Positions 51,800 to 61,204 of a DNA stretch of 63,371 nucleotides are shown piece after piece. The position numbers were made by a program, and so were the translations under genes. The notes under the pieces are model-generated. The model was not told where the DNA came from. It saw nothing but the letters and a program-made list of their open reading frames with translations, and ran no database searches. This DNA is from Lachnospiraceae bacterium NK3A20 (GTDB lineage: Bacteria; Bacillota; Clostridia; Lachnospirales; Lachnospiraceae). Numbering within the stretch: the stretch's first letter is position 1; the number at the start of each line of letters is the position of its first letter. The DNA lies in NCBI GenBank assembly GCA_900107575.1, contig FNQX01000023.1:1-63371 (forward strand), read 5' to 3'.

Positions 51800-53294
51800 C
51801 GCATTCCTCCCCGAGGAGATCCGCCCAGTCTCCCTCTATCCTCGTTTGCAGGTATCTGCCCGCGATCCGATAGGATTCCTCCGCGAAACGCTCCGCCTCG
51901 TCCCCGTTGCAAACGCGCATCATCCGGTCCGCCAGCGCGTCGATTCTCTCCTGGATCCGCTGCTCCCTGCTGTAAGGAATGAGATATCCGTTCTTCCCAT
52001 CCTCAATGAAAGTGACATTGCCGTAAGGCACGTCGAACCCGATCATGGCAAGCCCAGAGCCGACCGCCTCCATGAGCGTCAGGCCGAAACCCTCGCTGGT
52101 CGATGCCGCGGCGTAGGTTTCATAGCGACAATAAATATCTTCGAGGTCCTGATGCCCGCACAGATGGATGAAGTCTTCCGCGTTAAGATCCCGGATAAGC
52201 TGTGTGAGCTTGTCTTCCTCTCCTCCCTTTCCATAGATATCCAGTGTAAGATCCTGCACCTTCCCATGTGCCAGCGCCGCCGCGCGCACCAGCCAGTCGA
52301 TATGTTTCTCCTCCGCAAGGCGGGACGCCGTGATAAAGGAATGCCTCCTGCGGCTGTCCGAATAGCGAAGCTCTGGCAGCGCACCCACGGGAATCGTCAC
52401 AATGCGAGGCACGAAACCGCGGTAGCGCCGGAACTGCCGCTCCATGACTTCCTGCTGTCGCTTCGTCGAGGTGATGAAAAAGGAGACCTCCCTCGCATGC
52501 GCGAAATCATATTCATAGTAATTGTTCCAGAGGATGTGCTGTTCATCCGAAAGGTTCTCATTCCAGTGGTCCGCGTGGATGACAATGCCAAGCTTTGCGC
52601 CTCCCCGGTTCATCAAAAGTCCCTGTCCGATTTCCGTCGAGCGGTCCATGATGACGATATCCTCTGAGGTCATATGGAGCTCGTGGAGCATATATCCGAT
52701 GAACTCTTCCTTGGAGAAAAACTCCGCGTCTTTCATGCGGTAGATTTTCTTATCCCCGTCGATGAGCTGAATGTAGGCTTCGCTCCCGTCCCGGTTGTAG
52801 AACCGCCTGAGGTAGAGCTTCGCCCTGCCATCCTTCGGGGCGTAATACTCCGAGAAGATTCTGCCGGAAGAGTAGTAATCTGTCCGGACCAGGCGACCGC
52901 GGATGACAGTTTCCGTTTTTTGCACGAAGCCGCCGTATTTGATGTACATACGGACATAGGCATTCTCTTCCGCGAACTGATATATCCTCGGCAGCCCCTC
53001 GCCCTGTTCCTCAATGTTCCAGCTGCCGGAGAACATCCCTTCGATCTCTTCCGGCCTGACGCTGCAGGGGCAGACGCCATAGTCTGTGAAAAACTGGTAC
53101 AGCCAGACCACCTCTTCGTCCGTGAAGCCCATTGCGCTCGTTAAGGCCTCCAGGTTGTCATTCTGGAACATGTCCGTGAAGATGAACTTCGCATGAATCC
53201 CCATGTCGCGGAAGATCTTCGCGCGGTAACTCTGGGCATATTCCACACCGCTGGAAGCCCAGCCGATGCCTCTGTTGATGTTGTAAATCGTCAT
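51780..53294 (-). CDS. gtfA: Accessory Sec glycosyltransferase GtfA
   Basis: The 504-residue GT-B enzyme begins MTIYNINRGIGWASSGVEYA, the typical GtfA N-terminus, with the extra beta-sheet domain (residues 80-190) that holds GtfB and substrate. The catalytic C-half carries SRLAEEKHIDWLVRA and ASTSEGFGLTLMEAVGSG, whose Glu pair binds UDP-GlcNAc. It adds the first GlcNAc to Ser residues of the serine-rich-repeat protein. A 13-bp perfect inverted repeat lies 19 bases upstream of the start, between secA2 and gtfA. Confidence 0.92.
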   Translation of the reverse strand: MTIYNINRGIGWASSGVEYAQSYRAKIFRDMGIHAKFIFTDMFQNDNLEALTSAMGFTDEEVVWLYQFFTDYGVCPCSVRPEEIEGMFSGSWNIEEQGEGLPRIYQFAEENAYVRMYIKYGGFVQKTETVIRGRLVRTDYYSSGRIFSEYYAPKDGRAKLYLRRFYNRDGSEAYIQLIDGDKKIYRMKDAEFFSKEEFIGYMLHELHMTSEDIVIMDRSTEIGQGLLMNRGGAKLGIVIHADHWNENLSDEQHILWNNYYEYDFAHAREVSFFITSTKRQQEVMERQFRRYRGFVPRIVTIPVGALPELRYSDSRRRHSFITASRLAEEKHIDWLVRAAALAHGKVQDLTLDIYGKGGEEDKLTQLIRDLNAEDFIHLCGHQDLEDIYCRYETYAAASTSEGFGLTLMEAVGSGLAMIGFDVPYGNVTFIEDGKNGYLIPYSREQRIQERIDALADRMMRVCNGDEAERFAEESYRIAGRYLQTRIEGDWADLLGEECDDTADR

Positions 53295-53312
53295 GAATTC
53301 ATGCCTCTTCGG

Positions 53313-53345
53313 TAACAGTTCAGAAGCAAGTTTTCTGAACTGTTA
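53313..53345 (-). repeat. Perfect 13-bp inverted repeat before gtfA
   Basis: TAACAGTTCAGAA-GCAAGTT-TTCTGAACTGTTA. There is no U-tract, so it is more likely an RNA stabiliser or processing site than a terminator. Confidence 0.7.
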
Positions 53346-53449
53346 TGCTGTCGAATCGCGGCCTGCCTGCTGAATATCTACTTTGTTATGCCCCGACTGT
53401 ACTGAACAGCTACGTTGTCGAATTGCTATTGTAACTACAGCAGGTCTCA

Positions 53450-55798
53450 CTATGGCAGCAGCACGCTGGCCTTCCCTTCCTCGTCGTAACGGATCTCGCC
53501 GAGGAAAATATTCCGCATCATGTGCCTCTTCACATCCAGCGTCATCTTGCGAAACGATGCATAGGCTTCCCTGTGATACTCGAACATGATATTGCGCTGG
53601 GCGTAGGCTCTGCCCGTGATCGCCTGCCGCAGCTGTTGCAGGTAATCGACCTGCTCAATCCAGGCGTTGTCCAGCGCCTTCAATGTCATGAGGCGGAAGA
53701 AGTTGACCAACTGCCTCTTCGTCCGGATCTGACTCTTCTTCTCATCAAAGCGGCGGGAGGCACAGTTGAGAAGATAGCGCTTCGCTCTCTCTGTGGTGGC
53801 CGTTTCCGACTCCTCGGGGAAATCCCTGAGAGAGTAGGTGATATTGTCCATGATAAACCGCGCTGCCATGGCCGGGTCGAGGCTCCTGCCGCAGTCCTTC
53901 AGGAACGCGTCTATGACCTCCTCCTCGATGGACATATAGTAGTCCTTGTCGGTTCTGCCTTCCTGGATGAGGCGGTTTCGCATGCGGTAGACCAGATCCC
54001 GCTGCGCCTTCATGCTCTCTCCGAACTCCATCGTGCTGCGTCTTGCCGTACGCGCAGTGGCTTCTCCTGTCAGCTGCGCCCCGTTGATCTGGCGCCGCAC
54101 CTTAGCCGGCGCGATCCCGGTGTGGTGAGCCGCAATGTCCTGCAACCTCTCTGCGCCGTATCTTCTGACAATCTCATCCTCAAGGCAGACATAGAACCGG
54201 GAGCTGCCGTTGTTCCCCTGCCTGCCGGCACGGCCTCTGGCCTGCTGTTCCTGCCGCCTGTTGTCCATGCGTCCGAGGCCGATGACAGAGAGGCCCCCCA
54301 GCTCATTGATGCCCGGCCCGAGCCGGATGTCCGTGCCTCTGCCCGCGATCGCCGTCGCGATCGTGACGGCATTCCTCTGCCCGGCTTCGCGGATGATCTC
54401 CGCTTCTTTGGCTGTGTTATAGGCATTTAGTACGTTGTGTGGAATTCCTGCCCGCAGGAGCTGTTCCGAGAATCTCTCGGTGCGGAGAATGGAGCTCGCG
54501 ATCACGAGAACCGGCTGACCGGTCTTATGTGTATCCTTCACCTCCCGGAGCACTGCGGCGAGCATGGACTCCTCATTGTAATACACGAGGTCTTTCTCAT
54601 CTACCCGTGCGATGGGGTGATTGGTGGGTATTGTCACGACATCAAGGCCGTAGATCTCCTGGAATTCCCGCGCATCGACATGGGCCGTCCCGCTCATCCC
54701 CGCAATCCTTGGGAAGAGGTGGAAAAAGCTCTGGTAGGTAATGGATGCCATGGCACGGCTCTCCTGCGTGATCGGCACGTGCTCCTTCGCTTCCAGCGCC
54801 TGGTGCATCCCCGCGCTCAGTTTCGTAGAGTCCATGATCCGTCCCGTCTGGAAATCCAGGAGCTCGATCTTGTCCCCTTCCACAACATATTGCCGTTCCC
54901 GCTCGAACAGGGTGTGCGCGTGCAGGGCCAGGATGATATGCCGCAGCAGCTCGAAGTTTTGTTGCGCATACAGATTGTCCAGTCGGAAATATCGCTCCGC
55001 CCGCTTCGCGCCGGCTCCCGTCAGATAGCAGTCCTTCTCCTCATCCACGACATAGTCGCGGTCTTTCTTCAATATCTGTATGAAATCATCCGCCATCCCA
55101 TAGAGATTCGACGACACCTTGGGCTTGCCGGAGATCACGAGCGGCGTTTGCGCGCTGTCGAGCAGGACCGAATCCGCCTCGTCGATAATGACATAGTAAT
55201 AGTCGCGAAGGTACTGATCCTTCTTCGATGCACCAAGGTTCTGCAGCAGGTAGTCGAAGCCCAGAACGCCGTGGGTTGCGTAGACGATGTCTGAGGCGTA
55301 GATCTTCCTTTTCATCGCGGGAGTGAGCTTCTCCCTGGGATCTTCCTGTACGTCGATGCCCGTGGTCAGCCCCATGAAAGAGAACAGCGCCGACATCTGA
55401 TGCCCGTCTCTTGCCGCCAGGTACTCATTCATCGTGACGAGAATCGTGCTCTTTCCCGTGAGTGCATTCAGATACAGGGGCATGGTTGCAACCAGCGTCT
55501 TCCCCTCACCGGTACGCATCTCCGCAATTTTCCCCTTGTGCAGCGCAATCGCACCGATCACCTGCACATCGAAAGGGAACATACCAAGGACCCTTCCGGC
55601 CGCTTCCCGAATGACCGCGTAGGCCTCGATGAGGATGTCGTCTGTTGTTTTCCCATGGGCGAGGAGGTCGCGGAAATAAGGCGTCTTCGCCTGCAACTCC
55701 TCATCCGAGAGTGCGTGCATGGCAGGGCCCTTTTTGTTGATGCGGGCGAGAATCTTACGATATTCGGTTAGATAGAGATCATTCGTAAGGTTTTTCAT
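53450..55798 (-). CDS. secA2: Accessory Sec ATPase SecA2
   Basis: The 782-residue motor starts MKNLTNDLYLTEYRKILARI and carries Walker A AEMRTGEGKTLVATMP, DYYYVIIDEADSVLLDS (Walker B) and TAIAGRGTDIRLGPG (motif VI region). It lacks the C-terminal zinc linker of SecA1, as accessory SecA2 proteins do. It pushes the glycosylated serine-rich adhesin through SecY2. Its start overlaps the asp3 stop by 4 bases, so the genes are coupled. Confidence 0.95.
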   Translation of the reverse strand: MKNLTNDLYLTEYRKILARINKKGPAMHALSDEELQAKTPYFRDLLAHGKTTDDILIEAYAVIREAAGRVLGMFPFDVQVIGAIALHKGKIAEMRTGEGKTLVATMPLYLNALTGKSTILVTMNEYLAARDGHQMSALFSFMGLTTGIDVQEDPREKLTPAMKRKIYASDIVYATHGVLGFDYLLQNLGASKKDQYLRDYYYVIIDEADSVLLDSAQTPLVISGKPKVSSNLYGMADDFIQILKKDRDYVVDEEKDCYLTGAGAKRAERYFRLDNLYAQQNFELLRHIILALHAHTLFERERQYVVEGDKIELLDFQTGRIMDSTKLSAGMHQALEAKEHVPITQESRAMASITYQSFFHLFPRIAGMSGTAHVDAREFQEIYGLDVVTIPTNHPIARVDEKDLVYYNEESMLAAVLREVKDTHKTGQPVLVIASSILRTERFSEQLLRAGIPHNVLNAYNTAKEAEIIREAGQRNAVTIATAIAGRGTDIRLGPGINELGGLSVIGLGRMDNRRQEQQARGRAGRQGNNGSSRFYVCLEDEIVRRYGAERLQDIAAHHTGIAPAKVRRQINGAQLTGEATARTARRSTMEFGESMKAQRDLVYRMRNRLIQEGRTDKDYYMSIEEEVIDAFLKDCGRSLDPAMAARFIMDNITYSLRDFPEESETATTERAKRYLLNCASRRFDEKKSQIRTKRQLVNFFRLMTLKALDNAWIEQVDYLQQLRQAITGRAYAQRNIMFEYHREAYASFRKMTLDVKRHMMRNIFLGEIRYDEEGKASVLLP

Positions 55799-56787
55799 AA
55801 CACATTGTCAAGAATCTTGGGCAGATTTTCGAGAATCCAGGTGCGGTCAGCGAGGACGGCCGCCGCAAAGTTCACGTCCCGCGGCTCCTCTACCAGCCTG
55901 TCCCCCTCCACCACATGGCAGAGATTGTAGTACGGCGTACCCTGCATAGACGCGCACAGGCGGTTCGCGATCTCATCCGTATGCGAATCATACCCGATGA
56001 AATTGATCCGCACGGGGTAGATGCGCTCCGGGAGGCGGTGACGGTTCTGGAATTCCCGAATGAGATTCCTTTCAGTGAGAAGATCCCATTCCGCTTCCGA
56101 CGCGCTCAGCATGAGGAGGCCCGGAATCCGCCCGGTCACCCTCTTCCCCGGAATGTGTATCGTCCTGCTGGGCTCTCTAAGCAGCAGAATATTCAGCCCC
56201 ACCGGCTGGGACGCCCACGGCACGGAGACCTCTCTGTCCGGTTTCGAGACGGGCGTGAGGTCACGTGAGGCCGCCCGCGGCGCAGAAGTCTCTCCTGCCG
56301 CGGGTTTCTCGAGACTCCGGCCGCAAAGTCCTGCGTCTCCCATGGAATCCTCGCCCGTCACTGTGGGGATGATCTCAATGTGGTGGAACAACAGCTCCTC
56401 CATCCCAGCGGCGATCAGAGAGAGCTTCCAGGAGTCCGTACCTTCGGGAGGCACAATCTCTCCCTCTCTTCCCTCCAGGATCACATAGTCCAGGAGCTCT
56501 CCGGATCGGCTGTAGTAGTCGATCCGCATCAGCACTGAACCCTCCGGCTGCACGGAATAGAAGGCGCGGATGGAATAGCGGCATCCCTCTCGCAGCATGG
56601 GCAGCTGCGGTTCGAGCCGGTCTCTCTGGTAATCCTTCCTCGATTCCCAGAAGCGGATCACCGTCCCGGAGGGCATACGAAGATTTCGAAAGCGCATACA
56701 GTGAGACGGCGTGGCCAAAAGGTCTGTCCCGTACATATAGGTATCTTTATCGTAGTTGTCCCACCGGACAAGATAAATCACACTCAC
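55795..56787 (-). CDS. asp3: Accessory Sec protein Asp3
   Basis: A GTG start overlaps the asp2 stop (GTGA). The 330-residue product begins MSVIYLVRWDNYDKDTYMYG with beta-rich carbohydrate-binding-like modules (WESRKDYQRDRL, LREGCRYSIRAFYSV). An unusual C-terminal extension (residues 165-330) goes beyond the short streptococcal Asp3 of about 150-180 residues; it includes the IHIPGKRVTGRIPGLL segment. Asp3 forms the Asp1-2-3 complex that escorts and modifies the adhesin. The extension is worth noting. Confidence 0.85.
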   Translation of the reverse strand: MSVIYLVRWDNYDKDTYMYGTDLLATPSHCMRFRNLRMPSGTVIRFWESRKDYQRDRLEPQLPMLREGCRYSIRAFYSVQPEGSVLMRIDYYSRSGELLDYVILEGREGEIVPPEGTDSWKLSLIAAGMEELLFHHIEIIPTVTGEDSMGDAGLCGRSLEKPAAGETSAPRAASRDLTPVSKPDREVSVPWASQPVGLNILLLREPSRTIHIPGKRVTGRIPGLLMLSASEAEWDLLTERNLIREFQNRHRLPERIYPVRINFIGYDSHTDEIANRLCASMQGTPYYNLCHVVEGDRLVEEPRDVNFAAAVLADRTWILENLPKILDNVL

Positions 56788-58301
56788 CGAAGATATCCTC
56801 TGTCAAAATCTTCCCGCAGCATCCTGCGGTACTGGTACTGAAACCACTCTGTGACGGCTTCCGTATTGTCATTGTGTCTGCCTTCCATGCCCTTGCCATA
56901 GAGGCGGACCTTTCTCCCCCTCAAGTGTTCCAAAAGATCCTCAAAGCCATTGGGATCATAGTCATCCTGCTGCATATAGGAGGCAGCGATCTCCGTCCTG
57001 GTCCAGTCCGCCTGATCAATCCGGTCCCAGATTCTCTGATTCAGTGCCGCGGCATCCTCTTCCAGAGAACCGCCGGTACACATGCGCAGCACATCCAGCG
57101 AAGTGGGGAATCCGCCCGGGCGCAGATACTGTTCGTTCAGAGCAACGCTCCCGACATTCGGGATCGGTTTGCCGACGATGACGGCGTGCGGCCGGGTGAT
57201 GGCGCCGTAGTACAGGGCTCCGACACTCCCCATCGAGATGCCGGAGAGGATCAGCTGATCGTGGGAAAATTCCAGATAGCCGAGCTTCTCCTGTATCACA
57301 TCCACGATCATACTCTCGTACTGTTCCGTTCCCAGATAGAAGGCTCCGCCCTCAATCCTGGGGTCGGAGAAGAGCAGGAACGGTGCGCCCATGCGGTGCA
57401 TCATCTGATACCCCTCGAAGCCTTCCTGCTGCCGGTAGCCAGAGAAATACACACACAGAGGTGGTTTCAGATCCCCCGGATGGAAAAAGCTGAGGATCTC
57501 CTGCCGGTTGTCCGCCGCATGCTGTTCTCCGCCCGGGAGGAATTCTCCCGCACCGCATTTCGCATAGCGGTAATGGAGCGGCCCGATCCGCAGCGTCCCC
57601 TCTCCTCTTGCCCGGATGGAGAAACACAGATACCCGCTCTCTCCCTCATCGTCCAGGAAGAAAGGCGCTGTCATCTCTTCTTCGGCAAGATGCCAGGTCC
57701 GCAGGAGTTGATCCGTCGCGCCTGCCCGGAACTTACGCACGGTGAGCTCAATGGCTGCAGGGCCTTCCACGGCATATTCCAGCCAGATCTCCAGCGGGAT
57801 ACCGGCTTCCATGGGAACGCTCTCCCGGTAGGAAACTAAGGGACGAAAGACATCGCTTTGGGGGAGCCTCGTGTTTTCCCAGAGGTGCCCTTCGAAATTC
57901 ACAGACATCCCCGTTCGCACAGGATCGGGGAACAGGAGCATTTTCTGCCCGTAGCGCTCCCGGTAAAACCTTTTCGGGAGGAGGCGGATGAATTCCTGCA
58001 CCGCGGACACATCGCCAAGATCCAGAAAAGCCGCCGCCTTGCTGCGGATGAGCTTCTCCCCTTCCGGCGAATCCCCGGGGAATCCCTTCGTATAGAACAC
58101 CGTATATGGCGCAAGGCCTGGCAGGAGGTCGCTGCATACCCCGGGCGAGACCTCCCCCAGGATGCAGACGTCAATCTCTGATCGCTGCGCTGCCTCCGGA
58201 ATCCTGGCAGCTTCATAGTGCCAGCTGACCCCCTGCGGGATCTGGTACGCCAGGGCAAGGCTGCTACCGCCGATTTGCAGTACATGAATTGTCTCAGCCA
58301 T
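56784..58301 (-). CDS. asp2: Accessory Sec protein Asp2 (acetyltransferase)
   Basis: The start at 58301 (MAETIHVLQIGGSSL) follows AAAGAGATGG and overlaps the asp1 end by 8 bases. The C-terminal half is an alpha/beta hydrolase with LILSGISMGSVGALYYG (GxSxG nucleophile), an acidic residue in QQDDYDPNGFEDLL and a final His in GRHNDNTEAV. In streptococci Asp2 adds O-acetyl groups to GlcNAc on the adhesin. The 505-residue length is normal. The triad looks complete. Confidence 0.9.
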   Translation of the reverse strand: MAETIHVLQIGGSSLALAYQIPQGVSWHYEAARIPEAAQRSEIDVCILGEVSPGVCSDLLPGLAPYTVFYTKGFPGDSPEGEKLIRSKAAAFLDLGDVSAVQEFIRLLPKRFYRERYGQKMLLFPDPVRTGMSVNFEGHLWENTRLPQSDVFRPLVSYRESVPMEAGIPLEIWLEYAVEGPAAIELTVRKFRAGATDQLLRTWHLAEEEMTAPFFLDDEGESGYLCFSIRARGEGTLRIGPLHYRYAKCGAGEFLPGGEQHAADNRQEILSFFHPGDLKPPLCVYFSGYRQQEGFEGYQMMHRMGAPFLLFSDPRIEGGAFYLGTEQYESMIVDVIQEKLGYLEFSHDQLILSGISMGSVGALYYGAITRPHAVIVGKPIPNVGSVALNEQYLRPGGFPTSLDVLRMCTGGSLEEDAAALNQRIWDRIDQADWTRTEIAASYMQQDDYDPNGFEDLLEHLRGRKVRLYGKGMEGRHNDNTEAVTEWFQYQYRRMLREDFDRGYLR

Positions 58302-59865
58302 TGCCCGCCATCTCTTTCCACCGCTCCACAATCGTGTCACCGGTGAATTCCGCGATCAGGTGGATGTTGTAGACCAGCGCCTCATTCCAGTGCGCCAGCC
58401 CGTCCAGATAGTAGTTCACCGCGTTTTGCAGATTGGATATATTGTGTATCATGTAGCCGTTCTTCTGGTGCGCAATGTAACGGGTGTGGCGATAATTGAT
58501 CTGCGGTATTCCCGTACTGATCCCCGCGATCTGAATATACTGATCCGGATTGTCCCGGATGTCCACGATGAGCCTGGTGAATTGCAGGACCCCCGCAATA
58601 TCGCTCTCATGCATACAACCGCGGATGTGGATACGGGGACCTTTCGTGCTCTGCTCTCCCTCAATCCGGTTCTCATCCGCCGCCTGCTCTCTGCCTGCGA
58701 CCTCCAGCCTCACCTCCGGGTGCTCATCCAGCAGCGCCCGGATCTCGTTCGCAATCCCAATGGCCGCGCTGCTATCGCTCTTCCTCGTAATGACATCCAG
58801 CTCCGCATCCGCATTCGACTCCAGAATCTGGAACAGCTGCTGCAGCGCTCTCGACCGGATCGGCTCCTGCAAACCGTCAATCGGGAAGAAAATCCGCAGT
58901 GCCCGAATCTGCTGGCTCCTGCCAGGCGAGAGTCTCATATCGAACGGGGAGAGGTCATGCACCGCAACGCCCATGTTCAGCGTGATCGCGCGCAGCTGCT
59001 GCGCCGCCTCCTCCGTATCTGCCACGATCGCAGCCGCCCGCGCCGCTTCCTGCCGGATGACATCCGCATGATCCAGCGCGTACCTATCACCATAGAAGGA
59101 GAGAATTGCCTTCTGCCGCGTCCCCGCGCCCAGTACCAGCAGGTCATGCTGCTCCTTCGCCGCAATGACCAGAGTGTCCTGTTCGTTGAGCTCTTCGAGC
59201 ATCCCCTCCAGCTCTTCCTGGATCAGATCTTCCAGCCGCGCGTAAACACTCTTCTGGAAACGCCGCGCCGCCGATGGATTCACGCTAACGCTCCCCGTCT
59301 GTGCATCCTCCCGGATCTGCCATATCCCCTCGCGGTTGAAATATTCGCGGTACGCCGCCTGTCCGTTCTCGAAATATAGGATGCTGGAAATGAAACCCCT
59401 GTCATCGAAAACCAGTCGGCTCCACGGCTGCTCTGTGCCCTCCGCATTCTGTTCATACCGGTTGATCCACAGAAGATTCCCGTCCTCATCGAAGTCAATG
59501 CTCGCGTAATGTTCCCCATGGAGGTAGGTGGTGATCACAAAAGGCGTGAAGTTCCACTCGATGTCCTCCGGCCAGGGGTAGTCCCTGTACGAGATCACCG
59601 CGGTCTCGTCTCCATGAATATCCTGAATCCTGTCGAAAATAGACAGAACCGGCACCTCCGGTATTCCCTGCCTGTGGAGGAATCTGCGAAGATTCGGCGC
59701 ATAGCAGAGCGGAATCAGCCGCACTTCTTCCCCCGCGTCGAGGAACATCCTCACCTGGCTGACGGTGTCATCGAACTCGCTGAAATCCGCCGCCCGGTAG
59801 AACTGCCTGTCGTACATCTGCCATGTTCTCTTGGTGGAATACCATGAAGGAATGAAACAGTACAC
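58294..59865 (-). CDS. asp1: Accessory Sec protein Asp1
   Basis: A GTG start follows GTAGAGGGTGG. The 523-residue protein starts MYCFIPSWYSTKRTW and has two Rossmann-like GT-B halves without a sugar-nucleotide signature (WNFTPFVITTYLHGEHYASI, IPQINYRHTRYIAHQKNGYM). Asp1 is a non-enzymatic glycan-binding scaffold of the Asp1-2-3 complex and helps deliver the preprotein to SecA2. It sits 11 bases after secY2. Confidence 0.9.
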   Translation of the reverse strand: MYCFIPSWYSTKRTWQMYDRQFYRAADFSEFDDTVSQVRMFLDAGEEVRLIPLCYAPNLRRFLHRQGIPEVPVLSIFDRIQDIHGDETAVISYRDYPWPEDIEWNFTPFVITTYLHGEHYASIDFDEDGNLLWINRYEQNAEGTEQPWSRLVFDDRGFISSILYFENGQAAYREYFNREGIWQIREDAQTGSVSVNPSAARRFQKSVYARLEDLIQEELEGMLEELNEQDTLVIAAKEQHDLLVLGAGTRQKAILSFYGDRYALDHADVIRQEAARAAAIVADTEEAAQQLRAITLNMGVAVHDLSPFDMRLSPGRSQQIRALRIFFPIDGLQEPIRSRALQQLFQILESNADAELDVITRKSDSSAAIGIANEIRALLDEHPEVRLEVAGREQAADENRIEGEQSTKGPRIHIRGCMHESDIAGVLQFTRLIVDIRDNPDQYIQIAGISTGIPQINYRHTRYIAHQKNGYMIHNISNLQNAVNYYLDGLAHWNEALVYNIHLIAEFTGDTIVERWKEMAGNG

Positions 59866-59876
59866 TTTGCCACCCT

Positions 59877-61106
59877 CTACAAAAAAGGTCTGTAATATTC
59901 AAACGTCCGCAGCGTTTCGTACTCATCCATGATCGTCACCACAAGGCTTGCGAGGATCAGGATCGTGGTCGGCAGCATCGTGATCTCCTGCGGCAGCCGC
60001 CATAAGATACCGACAGCAAGAGGCAGCCCGATGCCAATCCCCATCGCGATCACGCTGATCAGAATGCCCGCCGCGATTCTCCGTTCGATATGCTCCGCCG
60101 TCTCCTCCCCCGGCCGGATGCCCGGAATACAGTCTCCCGATTTCATCAGCCCGTCCGCGATATCCTGCGGATCAATATTGATATGGGCGAAAACAACAGT
60201 CAGGCCGACCATGATGGCAAGGTAGAGCACAACGCCATGCGGCGTTCCCAGAGAGAACCACAACGCGATATCCCGGAATGCCTCCGCCCTGCCGGGCATA
60301 AGGAGGGAGAAGAACCTTAAGGCGTACACCGGCAGCATGAAAAAAGTCAGTGCGAACATCGCCGGCATGGTCCCCGCAGGCAGCATACTGATCGCCAGGT
60401 AATCCTTGTCCGCATACACGTTGTGGATCATCACACGGTTGATTGGCAGGTGAATCTCCGCTCTTTGCAGTAACAGAACCATGAGGATCAGGAGCAGACT
60501 GAACAAGGCTGCCGCGATATAGGCCTGAAGCCTCCCATTCAAATGATGGAGACCGCCTGCTATTTTCAGAAGGCAGGGCATCGCCGTGGTCCGAAGCGAT
60601 TCCAGAATATTCACCAGGATCAGCAGAGATTTGCCGCCAATCCCCTTCCTCTCATTGCGGTCTGCCAGCCACATGCACACGAAACTCCCCGCCACGAGAA
60701 GAATTGCGGTGAGGAATGCCATCGTTCTCTGTGTCATACCGGCAGCGCTGCTGTAATCCAGTCGGTGCGCCCGGAGCGCGGCTTCTCCCACCGCAATGAT
60801 CAGGGTAAGGATCATAATCCAGCGCTGCATCAGCCGGGCAGACTTCTGCCGATACTCCTTGCTGAAAAAAGACCAGGCGATCATGACGAGGATCATCGCC
60901 ATCATCCAGGGGCCAAATCCTAACGAAAGAATGGATGCAGAGTCTTCCGCTCTGCCCAACATGCTGCTGGCAAGGGATTCCGCGAGCCCGACAGGCCTGT
61001 GAACTCCGGACGATACCGCCCATGGAATGGGAATATTGCGCCCTGCCACATAGGCCGCGACAACAGCCGTCGAATATGCAATTTTCCTCTGCACGAAGGT
61101 CAACAT
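59877..61106 (-). CDS. secY2: Accessory Sec translocon channel SecY2
   Basis: The 409-residue membrane protein has about ten helices. It begins MLTFVQRKIAYSTAVVAAYVAGRNIPIPW, as SecY2 does, and includes NRVMIHNVYADKDYLAISML and IADGLMKSGDCIPGIRPGEET (the conserved cytoplasmic loop with IPGIRPG). It is narrower in sequence than housekeeping SecY and handles the glycosylated adhesin only. No ribosome site is seen; a TATAAT box ends 8 bases before the ATG, so the message may be leaderless or poorly translated. Confidence 0.93.
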   Translation of the reverse strand: MLTFVQRKIAYSTAVVAAYVAGRNIPIPWAVSSGVHRPVGLAESLASSMLGRAEDSASILSLGFGPWMMAMILVMIAWSFFSKEYRQKSARLMQRWIMILTLIIAVGEAALRAHRLDYSSAAGMTQRTMAFLTAILLVAGSFVCMWLADRNERKGIGGKSLLILVNILESLRTTAMPCLLKIAGGLHHLNGRLQAYIAAALFSLLLILMVLLLQRAEIHLPINRVMIHNVYADKDYLAISMLPAGTMPAMFALTFFMLPVYALRFFSLLMPGRAEAFRDIALWFSLGTPHGVVLYLAIMVGLTVVFAHINIDPQDIADGLMKSGDCIPGIRPGEETAEHIERRIAAGILISVIAMGIGIGLPLAVGILWRLPQEITMLPTTILILASLVVTIMDEYETLRTFEYYRPFL

Positions 61107-61114
61107 ACAGGCCT

Positions 61115-61120
61115 ATTATA
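61115..61120 (-). promoter_or_regulatory. -10-like TATAAT just upstream of secY2
   Basis: The box is on the minus strand at 61120-61115. A 10-bp inverted repeat (CAGGAGACAT / ATGTCTCCTG) spans about 61130-61178 between the adhesin gene and secY2 and may reduce read-through. Confidence 0.4.
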
Positions 61121-61204
61121 CATAGATCAGGAGACATCTGCTGCTGCATCGAAATACGCATCGCAAATGTCTCCTGCAATTCACTCTATTCTCCGGAAAA
61201 TCCG

